A stretch of DNA of 64,000 bases, taken from NCBI GenBank assembly GCA_006386115.1, contig VFIW01000042.1, forward strand, positions 62,001-126,000, in the 5' to 3' direction. Shown here one piece after another: positions 42,061-53,418 of this stretch. Positions within the stretch are counted from its first letter, which is position 1, and each line of letters begins with the position of its first letter. The notes below the pieces were generated by a model, which searched no databases, was not told the DNA's origin, and saw only the letters and a program-made list of their open reading frames with translations. The stretch comes from Globisporangium splendens. Its lineage: Eukaryota; Oomycota; Peronosporomycetes; Pythiales; Pythiaceae. The position numbers were made by a program, and so were the translations under genes.

Positions 42061-43059
42061 CCGAGATTATACTTGTGCTTGCAGCCAAAGTCTGATCGTG
42101 CGCAACTCGGAGTTTCTCTCCACGCAGAAAAGCCCAACAACACGCGCAAATGAACCCCCAGAGATCTCACACCTCAGAGCTGCGATGCATGGAACCATAT
42201 CAGTCAGCGCATGGTGACATGGGACTCGGTTGGATACTTTCGCGAGGTTGTTGCAGGCGCGTCACCTCGTCTGCTCCTCCCACTTCCCGCTGACGTTGCA
42301 GAGTCTGCAATTGTTTGTTTGCCGAACACAACCACACACACACAAGCATTTGCAGATGATCCGACAATTTTAGAGGCTGACTACAATCTGCAGCGACAAA
42401 CAAGCGAGCAGCACACGACAGCACTGCAATTTGTCCACCATTGTCATTGGTGCAGCAGCAAAAAATTCTGCAGTCGGTTGCATCGTGTCATTTCCCTCTG
42501 TTATAGAAAATTTGAGGGTGAACCGCAGAAACCTGGAATCTGCAGTCACGTTGCTCGAAGCAGCAGGCAGTGACGTCTCGCTTGGGGGACAGTCACAACT
42601 ACAGTACAGGATGTATCCACCTGCGCATCCCTTCGACAAAGCCGACAAGATACCACCGGCATACCGGTATCTGGCTACTGTAACGAGCGATTAAACCCTA
42701 GATTGGGACTTTAATCGGTCAGCATCCCCTCCGTCGCCCCATCCTCCTATTGCTTTTCCATCGCAAAAACAAGCACAGTTTGCGTGGTTTTGGTGCATGG
42801 TTGGCTGTGCAAGACAGCGCAAGATTCGTTTTGTACTGCACGCAGTCTCGGCTCCCTCCAGCTGCGTGTCAACAAGAACTGAAACGACTCATGCGTCCAG
42901 TCGCTCTGCTGATTGTGTGTGGCGCACATTGAACAAACACGGTTTTGATCAATAGAGCCGGAGACTAAGCACATCGTGGTTGCAGAACGCAACCCGCAGC
43001 CACTTCAACGTTGAATACCCCAGTCATTTGCGCAAATGCAAGCAAGCAGGTGTCTGCAC
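42061..43059. other. gap of about 1 kb, no supported gene
   Basis: Short open frames occur on both strands. The longest plus-strand frame (42431-42694) and the opposing minus frame (42370-42648) have no recognisable motif. This may be an extension of the decayed region just before it. Confidence 0.3.
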
Positions 43060-45498
43060 TTACATTCTTGCTGTTTGCATCCTTGCTACCCGACAAGCAA
43101 GGCTTGCACTTGCTGCACATGTGCAAAGACCCATACGCAATGGGTCAAATGCGCTTGCAGTGTGTGGGTCAAACGCTTGTCCTCTTGCCGGCGTGCGCAT
43201 TGCCGTGGGCATAATAAGCTGCAGATGCGAGACGCTCCGCACGCGGCCTCGTGCTGCTGGCGACGCTGTGGACGCCATCGTGGTAGTCGGCCGCACGGGT
43301 GACGGCGCGTTGGGCGGCGCAAGCGGTCTGCTGGGCGTGGACGCCGGCAACAAGCAGCAGAGCAGCGCGTCCGCTGCGTCATTCTGCTTCCTACTGACGC
43401 CCTTATGAGGCTGCTGGTGTGCTGGGGAATTGCTACTGTGGACGAGTCGTGGGAGTGACGACGGCGATGCCATTTGCAGCGCAGCGTAGAGCGCTTGCTG
43501 ACGACACGCGGTCGCATTGCGGCAGGTCTGCGACGGCTGATCTACGCTTGGGTTCTGGTTCGAAGTGTGCGGCTGATCGTCATCACTGCGCATCGCAGTC
43601 GCAAATTCTACGGCGCCTGGGGTTGTTCTACTCTTGCGAGTCGGAGCAAACGCGAACGCGGGGAACACCTTGGAGAGCCAATGAGGCATATTGAGGATAT
43701 TACTGTTGCTGAATGGTGCTGCTGGCCGTGGCGCTGAATCGTTGGATTTGTCACGTGTTGGTGCGAGTCGGCGAGTATCGACGAAAAGCGCATTATTGCC
43801 ACTGGCGTCGTCGGGTGGAACTAGGAAAGAGTCCGCTTGTCCGTCCTGTTTGCCTTTTGCCAGTCGTCTCGTGGCATCGCCACAACGCTTCCAAGCAAGT
43901 CTCGTGGAGGGTGCAGCCATGACGGAATTGCGTGCGTGGTCGTACAATTCCTCCAAGCGGCCACGCGTCGCACACGAACGGCGCTGGACTAAGTGCGCCG
44001 CGGTGTGAATGCGACCAGGCATCGCGTACACACAGCGATCGCCGCGGTGCATATAATGCTGAGGTTCAACAGCCTCGCCAAGCTGGTTGCAGGACTCGCC
44101 GGAAGAAGATGTCGATGCAATGCGCTAATACGATGAAACGACAAGGGTGAGCACACGGAGGCTTTACCTTTCGGCATTGCAAAGCCAAGACGGACAAAAC
44201 GTACCAGACACATGACCGTCGGCAGCCGCATTGCGCGATGGATTGCCACCATCTCCTTGATGCGCTTGCGCACAAGGCTTCCGCGCACAAACGATTGCAG
44301 CTTGATGATTGCTACTCTATGGGAGCTATTGACGCAATCCGCGTCCTTTATGGGAGCGTAGGCGTCTTTGGAAGTCGCACTTTCAGCTGCAACCTTGGCT
44401 CGAAATCGCTCCGCATCCTGCAGCACCACGAGTTCGCGCCTTGGAAGCCTGGGCTTCACATGAACTGGAAGAGAGACAGAAGCAGCGGGACTTGACATTG
44501 CTGCCCTTGCCTTCTTTTCTGCTCTATATGTGTTTCCAATGTAATGCGGAACTTGAGCTTTTTGTACACGCGTGACAGCACTCGGACTGCATATCTCTGC
44601 TGATGCACGCGGCGCCGTACAAAGGAGTCCTTGGCGAGACGCTGGATGAGGATCGCCGAGCGGATCTTTTGGGTCTGCACGCGGAATTTCTCGAGCGCGT
44701 CGGCGAAGTTGTGCGCACGCCGTTCCCGTCTCCCACGAAACATCGCCTGCATCTTGATGATCGTCAAGGCGAGTGAGTGCCTCGAAGCTCGCGTGAGGTG
44801 CATCATCCTCGAGGTCCATGCGATTGAGCAGCTACAGAAGAAGAACATAGTATTCAGTGGGTGTGGATTCAGCACAAAACTACTTCGTAAAGCAAACCTC
44901 AATGACGCCGATCACACGGTGATGCAGAACGATTGGCGCACACAGGATCGAGTCGACGACCATGTCTTTTGGTGCGTCATACTCACGATGGAACGCGCGA
45001 TGCTATAGAGTGAGTGTACAAGCACACGAGATCAATGGTGTCGCTTCTAGGTCAACAAAAGTCTGGGCTGAGCATGTCTCCACCTACTGGATGCGGCTCC
45101 TGCATGCGCAGGCAGCGCTTATGGAGGAAGCACGTGCTGACTAGACCCATGACCGGCGGAAACCCCACGGACTCAGTACTTGGCGGAGCCTCAGGATGCT
45201 TCTTACCATCGTGGTGCTCTACGGGCACGCTGCTCACAAATCGAGGCACCAGCGAGTGCGTGTTTTTGTCGTAGACAAACAAAATGACGCGCTCGGCCGG
45301 GATAAGTGCGCTAACTTCGGGCACCGCATGCGCAAGCACTTCGTCGAACGATGGATCTGCGGATGTGACTGTCGGTGAGTAATGAAACAACTGGTCTGGC
45401 GTGGGACCGTCTTCACCGAGGTTGAGGAATGCGTCAGCCTCTTCTCCACGATACCCTGCTGCGCTGCCATCGGCGATCTCGTCTCCGCCTCGGTCCAT
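43060..45498 (-). CDS. GAF-domain and IQ-motif protein, probably frameshifted
   Basis: The first exon (from ATG 45498) encodes the front of a GAF domain (FDEVLAHAVPEVSALIPAER then VILFVYDKNTHSLVPRF). A GTAGGT..CTATAG intron leads to VDSILCAPIVLHHRVIGVIE, and a second intron leads to LLNRMDLEDD, completing the GAF core. The next conserved block is a pair of calmodulin-binding IQ motifs (IIKMQAMFRGRRERR, ILIQRLAKDSFVRRRV), but it lies in a different frame with no splice site between. Further on another IQ motif (IIKLQSFVRGSLVRKR) is back in the first frame, reachable by an intron. A GTACGT..ATTAG intron then leads to a long Ser/Pro-rich C-terminal exon. GAF domains bind cyclic nucleotides or other small ligands; IQ motifs bind calmodulin. 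The C-terminal end is uncertain. Confidence 0.5.
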
Positions 45499-45519
45499 AC
45501 GTGAGAGAAGCAAGTACAA

Positions 45520-46487
45520 CCGGCGCTGGTCGTGCTGTCAGGCTACAACCCGAGTGCTCCAATATAAATAGCAACGCAACAGAGTTAAATTGAGAGTTGT
45601 GGACGATCGAGAAAGCTGACAACTCTGGTTCCATTCCCAACACTTCAGATCTGTAGACGGTCGAGGCGACTAAAGTCTAATGAGGCGTTTGAGATTGGCC
45701 AGCTTTTGAAGCCCAGTGTTGTTGCTGACACGATATATCCGAAATTGTATCTTGATAAAAGTGAGGGTGTCGAGCAATATGCAAACTCTTGAGCACAGGT
45801 ACCAATATTTAGTGCACATGCATATATATTGTCTCCATCACATGACAATACTAAAAGTGTATCCATTTGATTGCTTCCAATACCCAAAGTGCAGCCATTT
45901 GTAGTGCCCGACAACGGGTGTCGGCTCTGAGGACAAAATGGTCTGCTCCAGCAATTTGGTATTGTATCCTCGGCACGCATCGTTATCTCGAAAGCGGATC
46001 AGATCCACCTTCCTCCGACTTGTCTGTGGCATGTACGCGTGTCTGTCTCGTCCAGAGGTTCGCGTTCTGGTCGACTCATACACACAAAAGCACGAAAATT
46101 TTACATTCAAACCAGCAAACACACGAGCACTCTGTATAAACCAGCAAAATCTCGTCCTCTTGGCCCAAATCACTGAACGCGTGCCAATGGTATGCAGAAC
46201 CTTCAATGATTTCCGTCCATCTGATATGGACAAACAGAGCGGCAACTCGGACCGACCACTGCATTTTGGTGGTACGACCATCACTCAGTGACCACCGAGT
46301 GGTGTCGACAGTGGACAGTGGGACTGATGCCAACTTCAACAATTCGCCTCGAGAGATTGCAAGTTGATATTTACATTGACGTTAGCGCTAATAACTGTTC
46401 GTAAACTTCATGCTCGCGTCGTAAAGGAAATAAAAGGCTACAACCGACGCTTCCTTACGACGTCGGATGAGTCGTTTCTCTGCAGTG
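45520..46487. other. gap of about 960 bp, no supported gene
   Basis: This AT-rich sequence lies between two minus-strand genes. A minus-strand open frame (45838-46284) and an overlapping one have no recognisable motif or splice structure. It presumably includes the promoter of the GAF/IQ gene. Confidence 0.35.
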
Positions 46488-49188
46488 TCACAATGCTGCA
46501 TAGTCACCGAAATGAACCGGAGCTGTAGAGCTGAACACGTGCGGAGGTGGTGGTTGATGAGAGCCCCCAATCGCAGTCGGCAATGCAGCAGTGCCCTGGA
46601 GTTGTAACTGGAAAGACTGCGGCGATCGATTGTGCACTGCGGTTGCGGCTGGAAACGCTGGGATCTGGACGCTCTGGTGCTGGTCACCTTGGTGACTACT
46701 ATCGCCGCTGGTTGGCTCAGTGGGTTCGTCCACACCTGCAGACGTAGACGAGTTGTGGCGCTGTCGACTGTGGTCTTTCACGCGCCGACGAATGGTCTCG
46801 CAGGACACCTTCACGTCGTACGCCTGCAGGAGCTCTTCTTGGATCATCCGGGCCGAGCACTTCTCGTTGTTTTTCACGGCCTGCAAAATCACTTTGTCCA
46901 CGATTTCGTCGGTTTTCCGTGGCCGTCCGCTTCGTGCAGCCGGCAAGACAGTGCCCGTGCGTTGCACTTTCTCGACAATTGCACGAACCGTGGTGTGTGG
47001 CATCTTGAGCTCGAGCCCAATGCGGCGATATCCGTGTCCTTGGGCATGCATTGTGACGCACTGTTCACGAAGCTCGACGCTGTACTCATTCCGCTTCTTT
47101 CGCGGGGGCTGCTCGATGGTTGGTGTTGGCTGTGGAAGTAATAGACCTGAAGGCGGCGAAAACTGAGAACTAGCCGTCGCTGTGGCAGTATTGCTTTCGC
47201 GGCTAGCATTTGGATCATGATCATTCAGAATATTTTGAATCGCACCAAGCGAATTCCCTAGACTCCCTGTCAACCCGGCATGATTCAGTGGTACTTGATA
47301 GACCAAAAGCGAAAGAGGTTGCGAGGCAGGCACTCCAGAACTATTCTCAGTGGATGGTGGCGTTGGCTTGGTCGTCGAGATCGGCGACAGCAGTGAGAAT
47401 ACACTCGATGATGGATGCTGTGCCAAGCTCGCGTGCTCTGAGGAGGTGGACGTCAACAGCCGGTGCTTTGTGTTCGCCTTCACTCGGCGACGCACCGTTT
47501 CGCAAGACACTTTGACGTTAAACACATTCCACAGGTCTTCCTGAATCATCTTTGCCGTGCAGCGCTGGTTCGCTTTGACGGCTTGCATGATCACCTTGTC
47601 GACAATGTCGCTCGTCTTGCGTGGACGCCCACTTCGAGGAGCAGTATGCACGGTCCCGGTCTTCTTGGCTTTGCGGACAATCGCGCGCACCGTGTCGTGC
47701 GGAATGTTAAGTTCGCTCGAGATGGCCGCGTACGTTAGCCCTTCCACCTCGTGCTTCTGGACACACGCCTCACGCAGCTCGGTCGAGTACTCGCCATACT
47801 TGCGTCGCTTTGTGGCAGGCTGAGTGCTCGGCTTAGCCAGAGGAAGCACCAGAGAAGAGTGCAATATGGAGGAAGCTGGCGTAGAACGTTTCTGTTCTTC
47901 GCTGCTGCTACTGTCCTCGCTTGCATCTCCTCTTCCATTCGGACTTTGGTCCAAATCGTTAGCTGCTCCACCCCCTTGACTTTCACGAACCTTTTTACGG
48001 CAATCGCGTACGCGCCGTCGTATCGTCTCGAAAGAGACCTCCAGTTGGTAGTCCGTCTTGAGTTGCTCCTGAATCGCTCGAGCGCTCAAGGTCGGATCCG
48101 AAGTGACCAGGTTCAAGATCATTTGCTCCATGGTCTCGCTTGTCGCGCGAGGTCGGCCTGCACGTTGCGCTGGCAGCACAGCACCTTTCCGCTTTGCTTT
48201 CTTGATGATCGTTTGCACCGACGTCACTGGCATCTGCAGTTCCTCTGCGATCTGCTTGTGCGTCTTCCCTTCTGCGTACTTGGCCACGCAGAGCTGGCAG
48301 ACCTCAAGCGAGTACTCGCCGAGCTGACCTCGCGTGAATGAAGCGGGTACCGAATGCTCGTCGGTCGCTTCAGCTTCTTCTGCACTCACTGGTGCGGCGT
48401 CTGGAGCAAGAAGACTTGCAGTCTCGCTGTCACTGTTGTTGAGACTGTTGCGCCCGCTTTCTTCTTCGTCCTCAGTGCCATGACTGCCCTTCGGGGTGGC
48501 CTGGTCGTGCACGCTACTGACAATGGTCCGCACCGTCTCAGCCAACATGTCCAGATCACGCGCGATGCGCTGGTGGCCGGGTCCAACTGGGCTCTTCTTG
48601 GCACTGTCATCGCTGCCATCTTCCACTTTCTTCTTCTTGATGCTTGGGTCTTGGGTTCCCGCACTCTCGCTCACATCGTCGTCGCCGTCCGTCTCCGAGT
48701 CTGCCCGCGTGTCTGACGTTGCGCTGTGCAGACTAAGCTGCTTGACACGGCGCCGGATCACTTCGTACGTGAGCTTGATGCTGTGCTTGCGCGCGAGTTC
48801 ATCCTGGATCATGCGCGCGTTCGTCGTGCCGCGTTGCTGGATGACATCGAGGATCAGACGGTCTTTGCTCTCGTCCACCAGGCGGGGACGTCCTCGCTTG
48901 CGCTGCTGCGACAGCTCTTGCGTTTCAGGCGCTGCCTCAGCGCCATCATCTTCACCGGTATCACGGCTCTTGCGCGCTTCCAATGGCGACGGTGTGGCCG
49001 GAGAGCTACTGTAGTCAAAGTGAAGGCACAATGCGTGAGTCAGCAGCACATGGCTACGGTCGTTCTGCCCTCAGCAGACAGTACAGGACTGCGGCTCACC
49101 TGGGCGACGCAGGTGTCATCTGCGCGGGGCTGCGGAGAGTGGGAGGCGGTGACGACTGCGGCGGCACGTCGGCCGCTGCGTCGTCCAT
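46488..49188 (-). CDS. protein with repeated Tc1-type transposase helix-turn-helix units and AT-hooks, no DDE domain
   Basis: Exon 1 (49188-49100) and exon 2 (49008-46488) join across a 91-bp intron to give 869 residues. Three full units and one half unit are seen. Each full unit has a basic lead-in (KRRKYGEYSTELREACVQKH), a first HTH (YAAISSELNIPHDTVRAIV), an AT-hook-like SGRPRKT linker, and a second HTH ending in VKVSCETVRRRVK. The N-terminal half unit has KRGRPR plus the second HTH (ARMIQDELARKHSIKLTYEV). This is the two-part DNA-binding region of Tc1/mariner transposases. The catalytic DDE/DDD domain is absent. Spacers are acidic, Ser-rich or Pro/Gln-rich, like activation regions. The most likely role is a transcription factor domesticated from a transposase, with multivalent DNA binding. 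That is inferred from architecture. Confidence 0.85.
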
Positions 49189-49573
49189 CGCTGGCGTTGG
49201 CTGCCGCCTGCCACCGAACGAAATGGGTCCGGGCGTCCGAGTGCGTGGCCGTTGGTGCTGATTTATTGTGCGCATTCTGACCCTGAGTTACGGTGAAAAC
49301 TTTTGCGAACTCCACTGCCTTTGTCCATTTGTTTCAGCCAATCCAGTGCTTTTCCGTCTTATGATTGGATGAAAATGCATCGAGATATTCATTTTAGAGA
49401 GGTTCTTCTGCTTTTTGTTTTGACACAGCTTAAGTACACACTCGCAACTTACTACCGACCCGAGTTTAGTCGATTTAGTCGACTTAACCGAGATGTCACT
49501 CGAACAGCTCCGGTCACTATCTAGGGGGTCATTTTCTCCCATTTTCTCGCCTTTTTCTCTCACTCTCCCGTAA
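49189..49573. promoter_or_regulatory. divergent intergenic region between the HTH-repeat gene and ATG101
   Basis: About 380 bp separate two start codons on opposite strands. It contains an inverted CCAAT (ATTGG) near 49364 and a pyrimidine-rich tract just before the ATG101 start (49535-49565). Exact promoter elements cannot be set from sequence alone. Confidence 0.3.
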
Positions 49574-50581
49574 ATGATGCTGAACCTGAGTGCGAACCTC
49601 GGCAGCACGCTCATGAACAGCAACGGCGCCACTTCCGGCGGCAGCAGCGGGCTCTCGGCCTCCCCAGGCGCCGCCACGGGTGCTGGCCCGCCTCCCTGGA
49701 AGGAGCACCATGTGAACGAGATCTGCGTGGCACCGGCAGACCTCGGCGACGCTGTCACGAGTCTGCTGCACACGATCCTGTTCACGCGCGCGCCTGGCCC
49801 CGTGCGCCCGAGCGAGGCCACGTGCCACGTGTTCCCCAACATCACGTACTCGCTCTGCGCCGTGGGCGATGTGAGCCGCAAGGTCGAGCACGCCGTCAAG
49901 AGCTTCGAGGAGAGCATCGTGGCGTCTGCCGCCATGGGACCGCCGATGCCCTACGGCCACCAAAGCAGCGGGTACTACGGCCAGACGCAGCAGCCAACGA
50001 TGAGCCACTATGGGGACCGCCGACGTGGCTCTGGCGGCGATTCGCTGGGGATTCCTAGTGGCGGATCGGCCAGCGGCTGTCTCGTGGTCACGTTCTTTGA
50101 GCGCAAGGTGAAGAAAGCGCTCTTCGGTCTCATGTCGAACGAAGAGAAAGTACTCTTTGAGAAGTGGGTCGTGCCCGTCACGGTCGTCGCACCGGCGTCT
50201 GCCTATGGTACGATCCATAGACAGTATCAAAATACGATGGAATAGGGTCCGTTGTTGCTAATTATCTGATAATTTCTGCTCTTTTTCGTAGACACCGAGT
50301 CGTTGTCAGCAGATGCTGAGCACGCGCTGCAGAACGCGCTCTTGCACATTCTTTCAGCGGTGCAGACGATCGACCATATCCCCAACGCCATGTACGATTT
50401 TGAGGTATGCCTGCGCCAAACTTTCACCTTGGTCACAGTGTGTACTTGCGCTAAAAGTGTGGAGAGTTTGGGTTGTTAATTTTTGCAGATTACGTCATTC
50501 GGAAGCATGGAAGCGATGCACAACGACGGCGCGTACGCGTTGGGATTCCAGGGCAGTGGCAGCGTGCGTCTAATGACCTAG
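49574..50581 (+). CDS. ATG101: autophagy protein ATG101 (HORMA)
   Basis: Exons 49574-50207, 50292-50404 and 50489-50581 are separated by 84-bp introns (GTACGA..CGTAG and GTATGC..TGCAG). Frame is kept, giving 279 residues. ATG101 is a HORMA-fold subunit of the ATG1/ULK1 complex that partners ATG13 at the start of autophagy. Visible signatures are LGDAVTSLLHTILFTRAPGP and VRPSEATCHVFPNITYSL at the N-terminus. Mid-protein are CLVVTFFERKVKKALF and FEKWVVPVTVVAP. At the end are ALQNALLHILSAVQTIDHIP and YDFEITSF, as in plant and animal ATG101. A Gly/Ser/Gln/Tyr-rich insert of about 45 residues after VKSFEESI makes it longer than the usual 220 or so. An N-terminal Gly/Ser leader of about 40 residues is also extra. 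Confidence 0.88.
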
Positions 50582-50724
50582 GTATGCGGCCAAATTGGTT
50601 CAATGTATTTGTAAGGGAGAGAGAGAAAAGAGAGAGCAGCGTACAATAGCAAGAAAGAGATGATTGGTTGACTGACTATGTGGTCCAAAAGCGCAGCTTT
50701 CATGCTTTAGTTTGCCAAGGCTAC

Positions 50725-51782
50725 TTATTGTGCCTGAGGCAATGCCTTGATCTGCCGTTCAACCAGACTCTTGACGGTGAGCCCAGTGATGTGCTCCAGC
50801 AGTGGCGTGACGTCGTCCCCCATGGAGATCCGCAGGAATTTGATGATCATCTGGTGCGACGGTTGCACGCTTACGAGCTTCAGACTCGCCATCTCGGCGA
50901 GCTGCAGCGGGTTCATCTTGCGGTTGTCCATCGCTGTGAGACTCGCGCCAGCGTTCACCAGCAAACGCGTGATCTTGACGTTCCCATAGTACGCGGCGTA
51001 GTGCAACGGCGTCAGCCCTTCGAGCGTGTCTGGAAGATCGATGGATGCACCGTTGCGAAGCAGCAGTGACACAATCTCGTCGGACCCGGACATCACCGCC
51101 CAATGCAGCGCCGTGCGGCCGAGGTAGCTGACCTGGTCCGGTTCTTGGCGATTGTCGAGATACCACTGGAAGTTGAACACGTTGCCGTCTTTCGCGGCCG
51201 CAAGGAACATGGCAAATCGGCCGGGAATGTGGTCCTTTGCGGCCGTCATATCCCCCGACGTGACTGCAATTTACCTCAAATTGGCTTGCGCGCGCAGATA
51301 CTGATGCGCCTGCTGCGCGTTCTCCGTGTCCCGTTGGATCTGTCGGCAGCACACCAGACAGAGGAGAAGCATACCTGAGAGAATGTAAATCAGTGGCGGT
51401 ACCCCCGAGAGAATGAGCAACACGCGCTTGGCTGTTTTCTTCGAAAAAGGCAGGCACCAGCAGACAAAGAGGAACAGCACACACGGGAACACGACGCACG
51501 TGCCGCCGAGGCAGCGGCTGCGCACGCAGCAAAGCAGTCCGTCAATCACAGACGTCTGCATGTCCTTGTCTTGGCTTGCCGTGGCGCCATGCTTTTCATG
51601 CCACACAGCGTTTTCCTGACACACATGACACATGAGCAATAGTAATTTTGGGCATCCAGCGCACTGGAAAGAGCCATGTCAGTCTCAACAAGCAAGTGTG
51701 GAGAACGTACGAGGGCGTCTTCGTCGTCGTCGACTGCTTCGGTCGCTGATCCTTGCGCTGGTGCTGGCGATCCTGCCTTCAT
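50725..51782 (-). CDS. membrane protein with Cys-rich N-terminus and ankyrin repeats
   Basis: Three exons (51782-51711, 51663-51375, 51263-50725) join in frame to give 299 residues; the introns are 47 and 111 bp. After an acidic start comes a Cys-pair region (CAGCPKLLLLMCHVCQENAV), perhaps metal-binding. It is followed by hydrophobic segments (CVVFPCVLFLFVCWCLPF and VLLILSGVPPLIYILS) that should span the membrane as a hairpin. The C-terminal half has about four ankyrin repeats (FAMFLAAAKDGNVFNFQWYL, YLGRTALHWAVMSGSDEIVS, GLTPLHYAAYYGNVKITRLL, KMNPLQLAEMASLKLVSV). Without the 111-bp intron the frame meets a TAA at 51271, which makes the membrane and ankyrin parts look like two genes. The phase and the GTATGC..TTGCAG borders favour one gene. 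Cys-rich membrane plus ankyrin recalls but does not equal DHHC acyltransferases; no DHHC motif is seen. Confidence 0.65.
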
Positions 51783-52018
51783 CCTTGCACCTCCATTCGC
51801 TTTACCACACAGACAGACAATTCCCTGTGATTGCCTCCTAAGAATAGACAGCACCCAATCAATCACCTAGGACACATGGCTACATTTCGAAAAGAACATG
51901 GCTCCATTGTGGCAAACGGCTACATGCTACCTTCCATTTCTCAAAATTTCGCATGCGTTTACCATTGCGACTGACTCCATTTACGCAACGCAACCTGAAC
52001 GTCGCAAGCATAGCACTC

Positions 52019-53418
52019 TTACTGCGACTCGTACGAGTCGGGCGTGATCTTGAGAGTCTTGAGATCCCAGATGAACTTGACGTTCAAGCGCGACGGATTA
52101 CCGCGGAACGAGTACGCTCTGCCCTCGAGCACGTCAAACGCGATCGTCGTCATCGTGTACCCAGACAGGTCGCCGCGCTCGTGTGATAGCATGTCGTGAA
52201 AAACTGGCCAGGATCGGTCTTCCTGGTCGCCAAGGACCACCAGCGCCTCGCGCACAGTCGTGGGCGGTGTCAGCTCACTGTACCGCTTCAAGCGATGCAG
52301 ACTGCTCTCGTACGGCGGCTGCGCGATGTCCAGTCGCTGGTACTGATTCGCATGGAAAAACGCCGTGACGTTGTTCTCAGCAGCGCCCTCGGGAACAGTG
52401 AACTCGTGGATCACGTGCCGGTCAAACGACGCAACTTCGATGTTCCACACGCGGTGCGTGTCGATGTCCATGAGCTGGAAGTTGTGACCTGTTGCCTGCT
52501 TCGGACGCGTGATGCGAGCCACCGCGTCCGTCGCGTCCGCTGCGTTCAGCAGATCGCGCGACACAAAACCTCGACCGAGACCACCAACAAACGTCTCTGC
52601 TGGCTGCACGACTGCGAGTGACCAAGCAAACGAACAACAACATCAGCGGCGCAAAACACACATAGACACAGCAACACACAATGCTAAAACATGCAGCACA
52701 CCGTACAGTTGAGCGTAAACGCAATGCCGTTCTCGTTGAAGCCAAACGCGCCGCTGGGCAAGTCGCCCAGGTACGTGTACGCGACAAACTTGGGGTTGCT
52801 GCCGATCCGCGCCGTGATGACCGCCGTCCGGTTCAGGTCGTTGCGCCCGCCATCCTCATTGTGAGCCACAGCGCGCAGACGCGTCGACATGAGCACAATG
52901 TCCGAGCAGCGCAGCACCGGCTGACGCGCCGCAGCTGAAACGCTCTCTGCGCGGAAAGTCGCTGGGATCGAGTCCTCATACTCCTCGATGATGTTCATCA
53001 GGAAGAGCGATTCAAACGGGAGATTGCTTCCCTGCGCCATCCCCTGGAGCTCTTCGACGTATTGCTAATAGTATCATAATCGGAGGTCAGGCGCTAAACA
53101 AAATGTAATAGCCATTCTGCGAAGACCACTTACTGGGAACGTCGCATTGTGGCTCTCCATGTACTGCGCGTAGAGACTCTGGCCGTCGGGCGTCGCGTAA
53201 AAGGGCAACAGCAGCGTCTGCAGCTTGACGTTTTCCGCGAGGCGCGCGCGGATCTGCTCACGGAAGCGCTCCCCCATGAGGCGGCCGAACTCGAAGTGCG
53301 AGTCGCCGTCGTACTCGAACTTGGACTCGACGTGGAACGCGCCTTCGTTCATGGCGAGCGCCGACGCTGACAGCACCAGCAAGAGCGCGACAGCGAGACG
53401 AAGGAGGAGAGGCGGCAT
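52019..53418 (-). CDS. secreted C45-family (acyl-CoA:6-aminopenicillanate acyltransferase-like) Ntn hydrolase
   Basis: Exons 53418-53134, 53064-52707 and 52611-52019 join in frame to give 411 residues. A signal peptide (LLLRLAVALLLVLSASALA) starts at ATG 53418. The chain then matches the C45/AAT family layout. An N-terminal EFGRLMGERFREQIRARL helix is followed by LFLMNIIEEY. The candidate nucleophile is in VLRCSDIVL, shortly before the family-like AHNEDGG. Further on are VAYTYLGDLPSGAFGFNENG, GGLGRGFVSRDLLNA and TPPTTVREALVVLGDQED. In this family the precursor cuts itself before a Cys, which becomes the N-terminal nucleophile for amide or peptide-bond hydrolysis or transfer. Secretion suggests an extracellular or lysosomal hydrolase. 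The substrate is unknown; relatives include beta-alanyl-amine hydrolases. Confidence 0.75.

Noticed and set aside
42431..42694. Plus-strand open frame of 87 residues
   Set aside because: No motif or splice support, and an opposing frame of equal quality lies on the other strand.
51271..51273. TAA read as a nonsense mutation between the membrane and ankyrin parts
   Set aside because: A well-bordered 111-bp intron (GTATGC..TTGCAG) removes it and keeps frame, so no mutation is needed.
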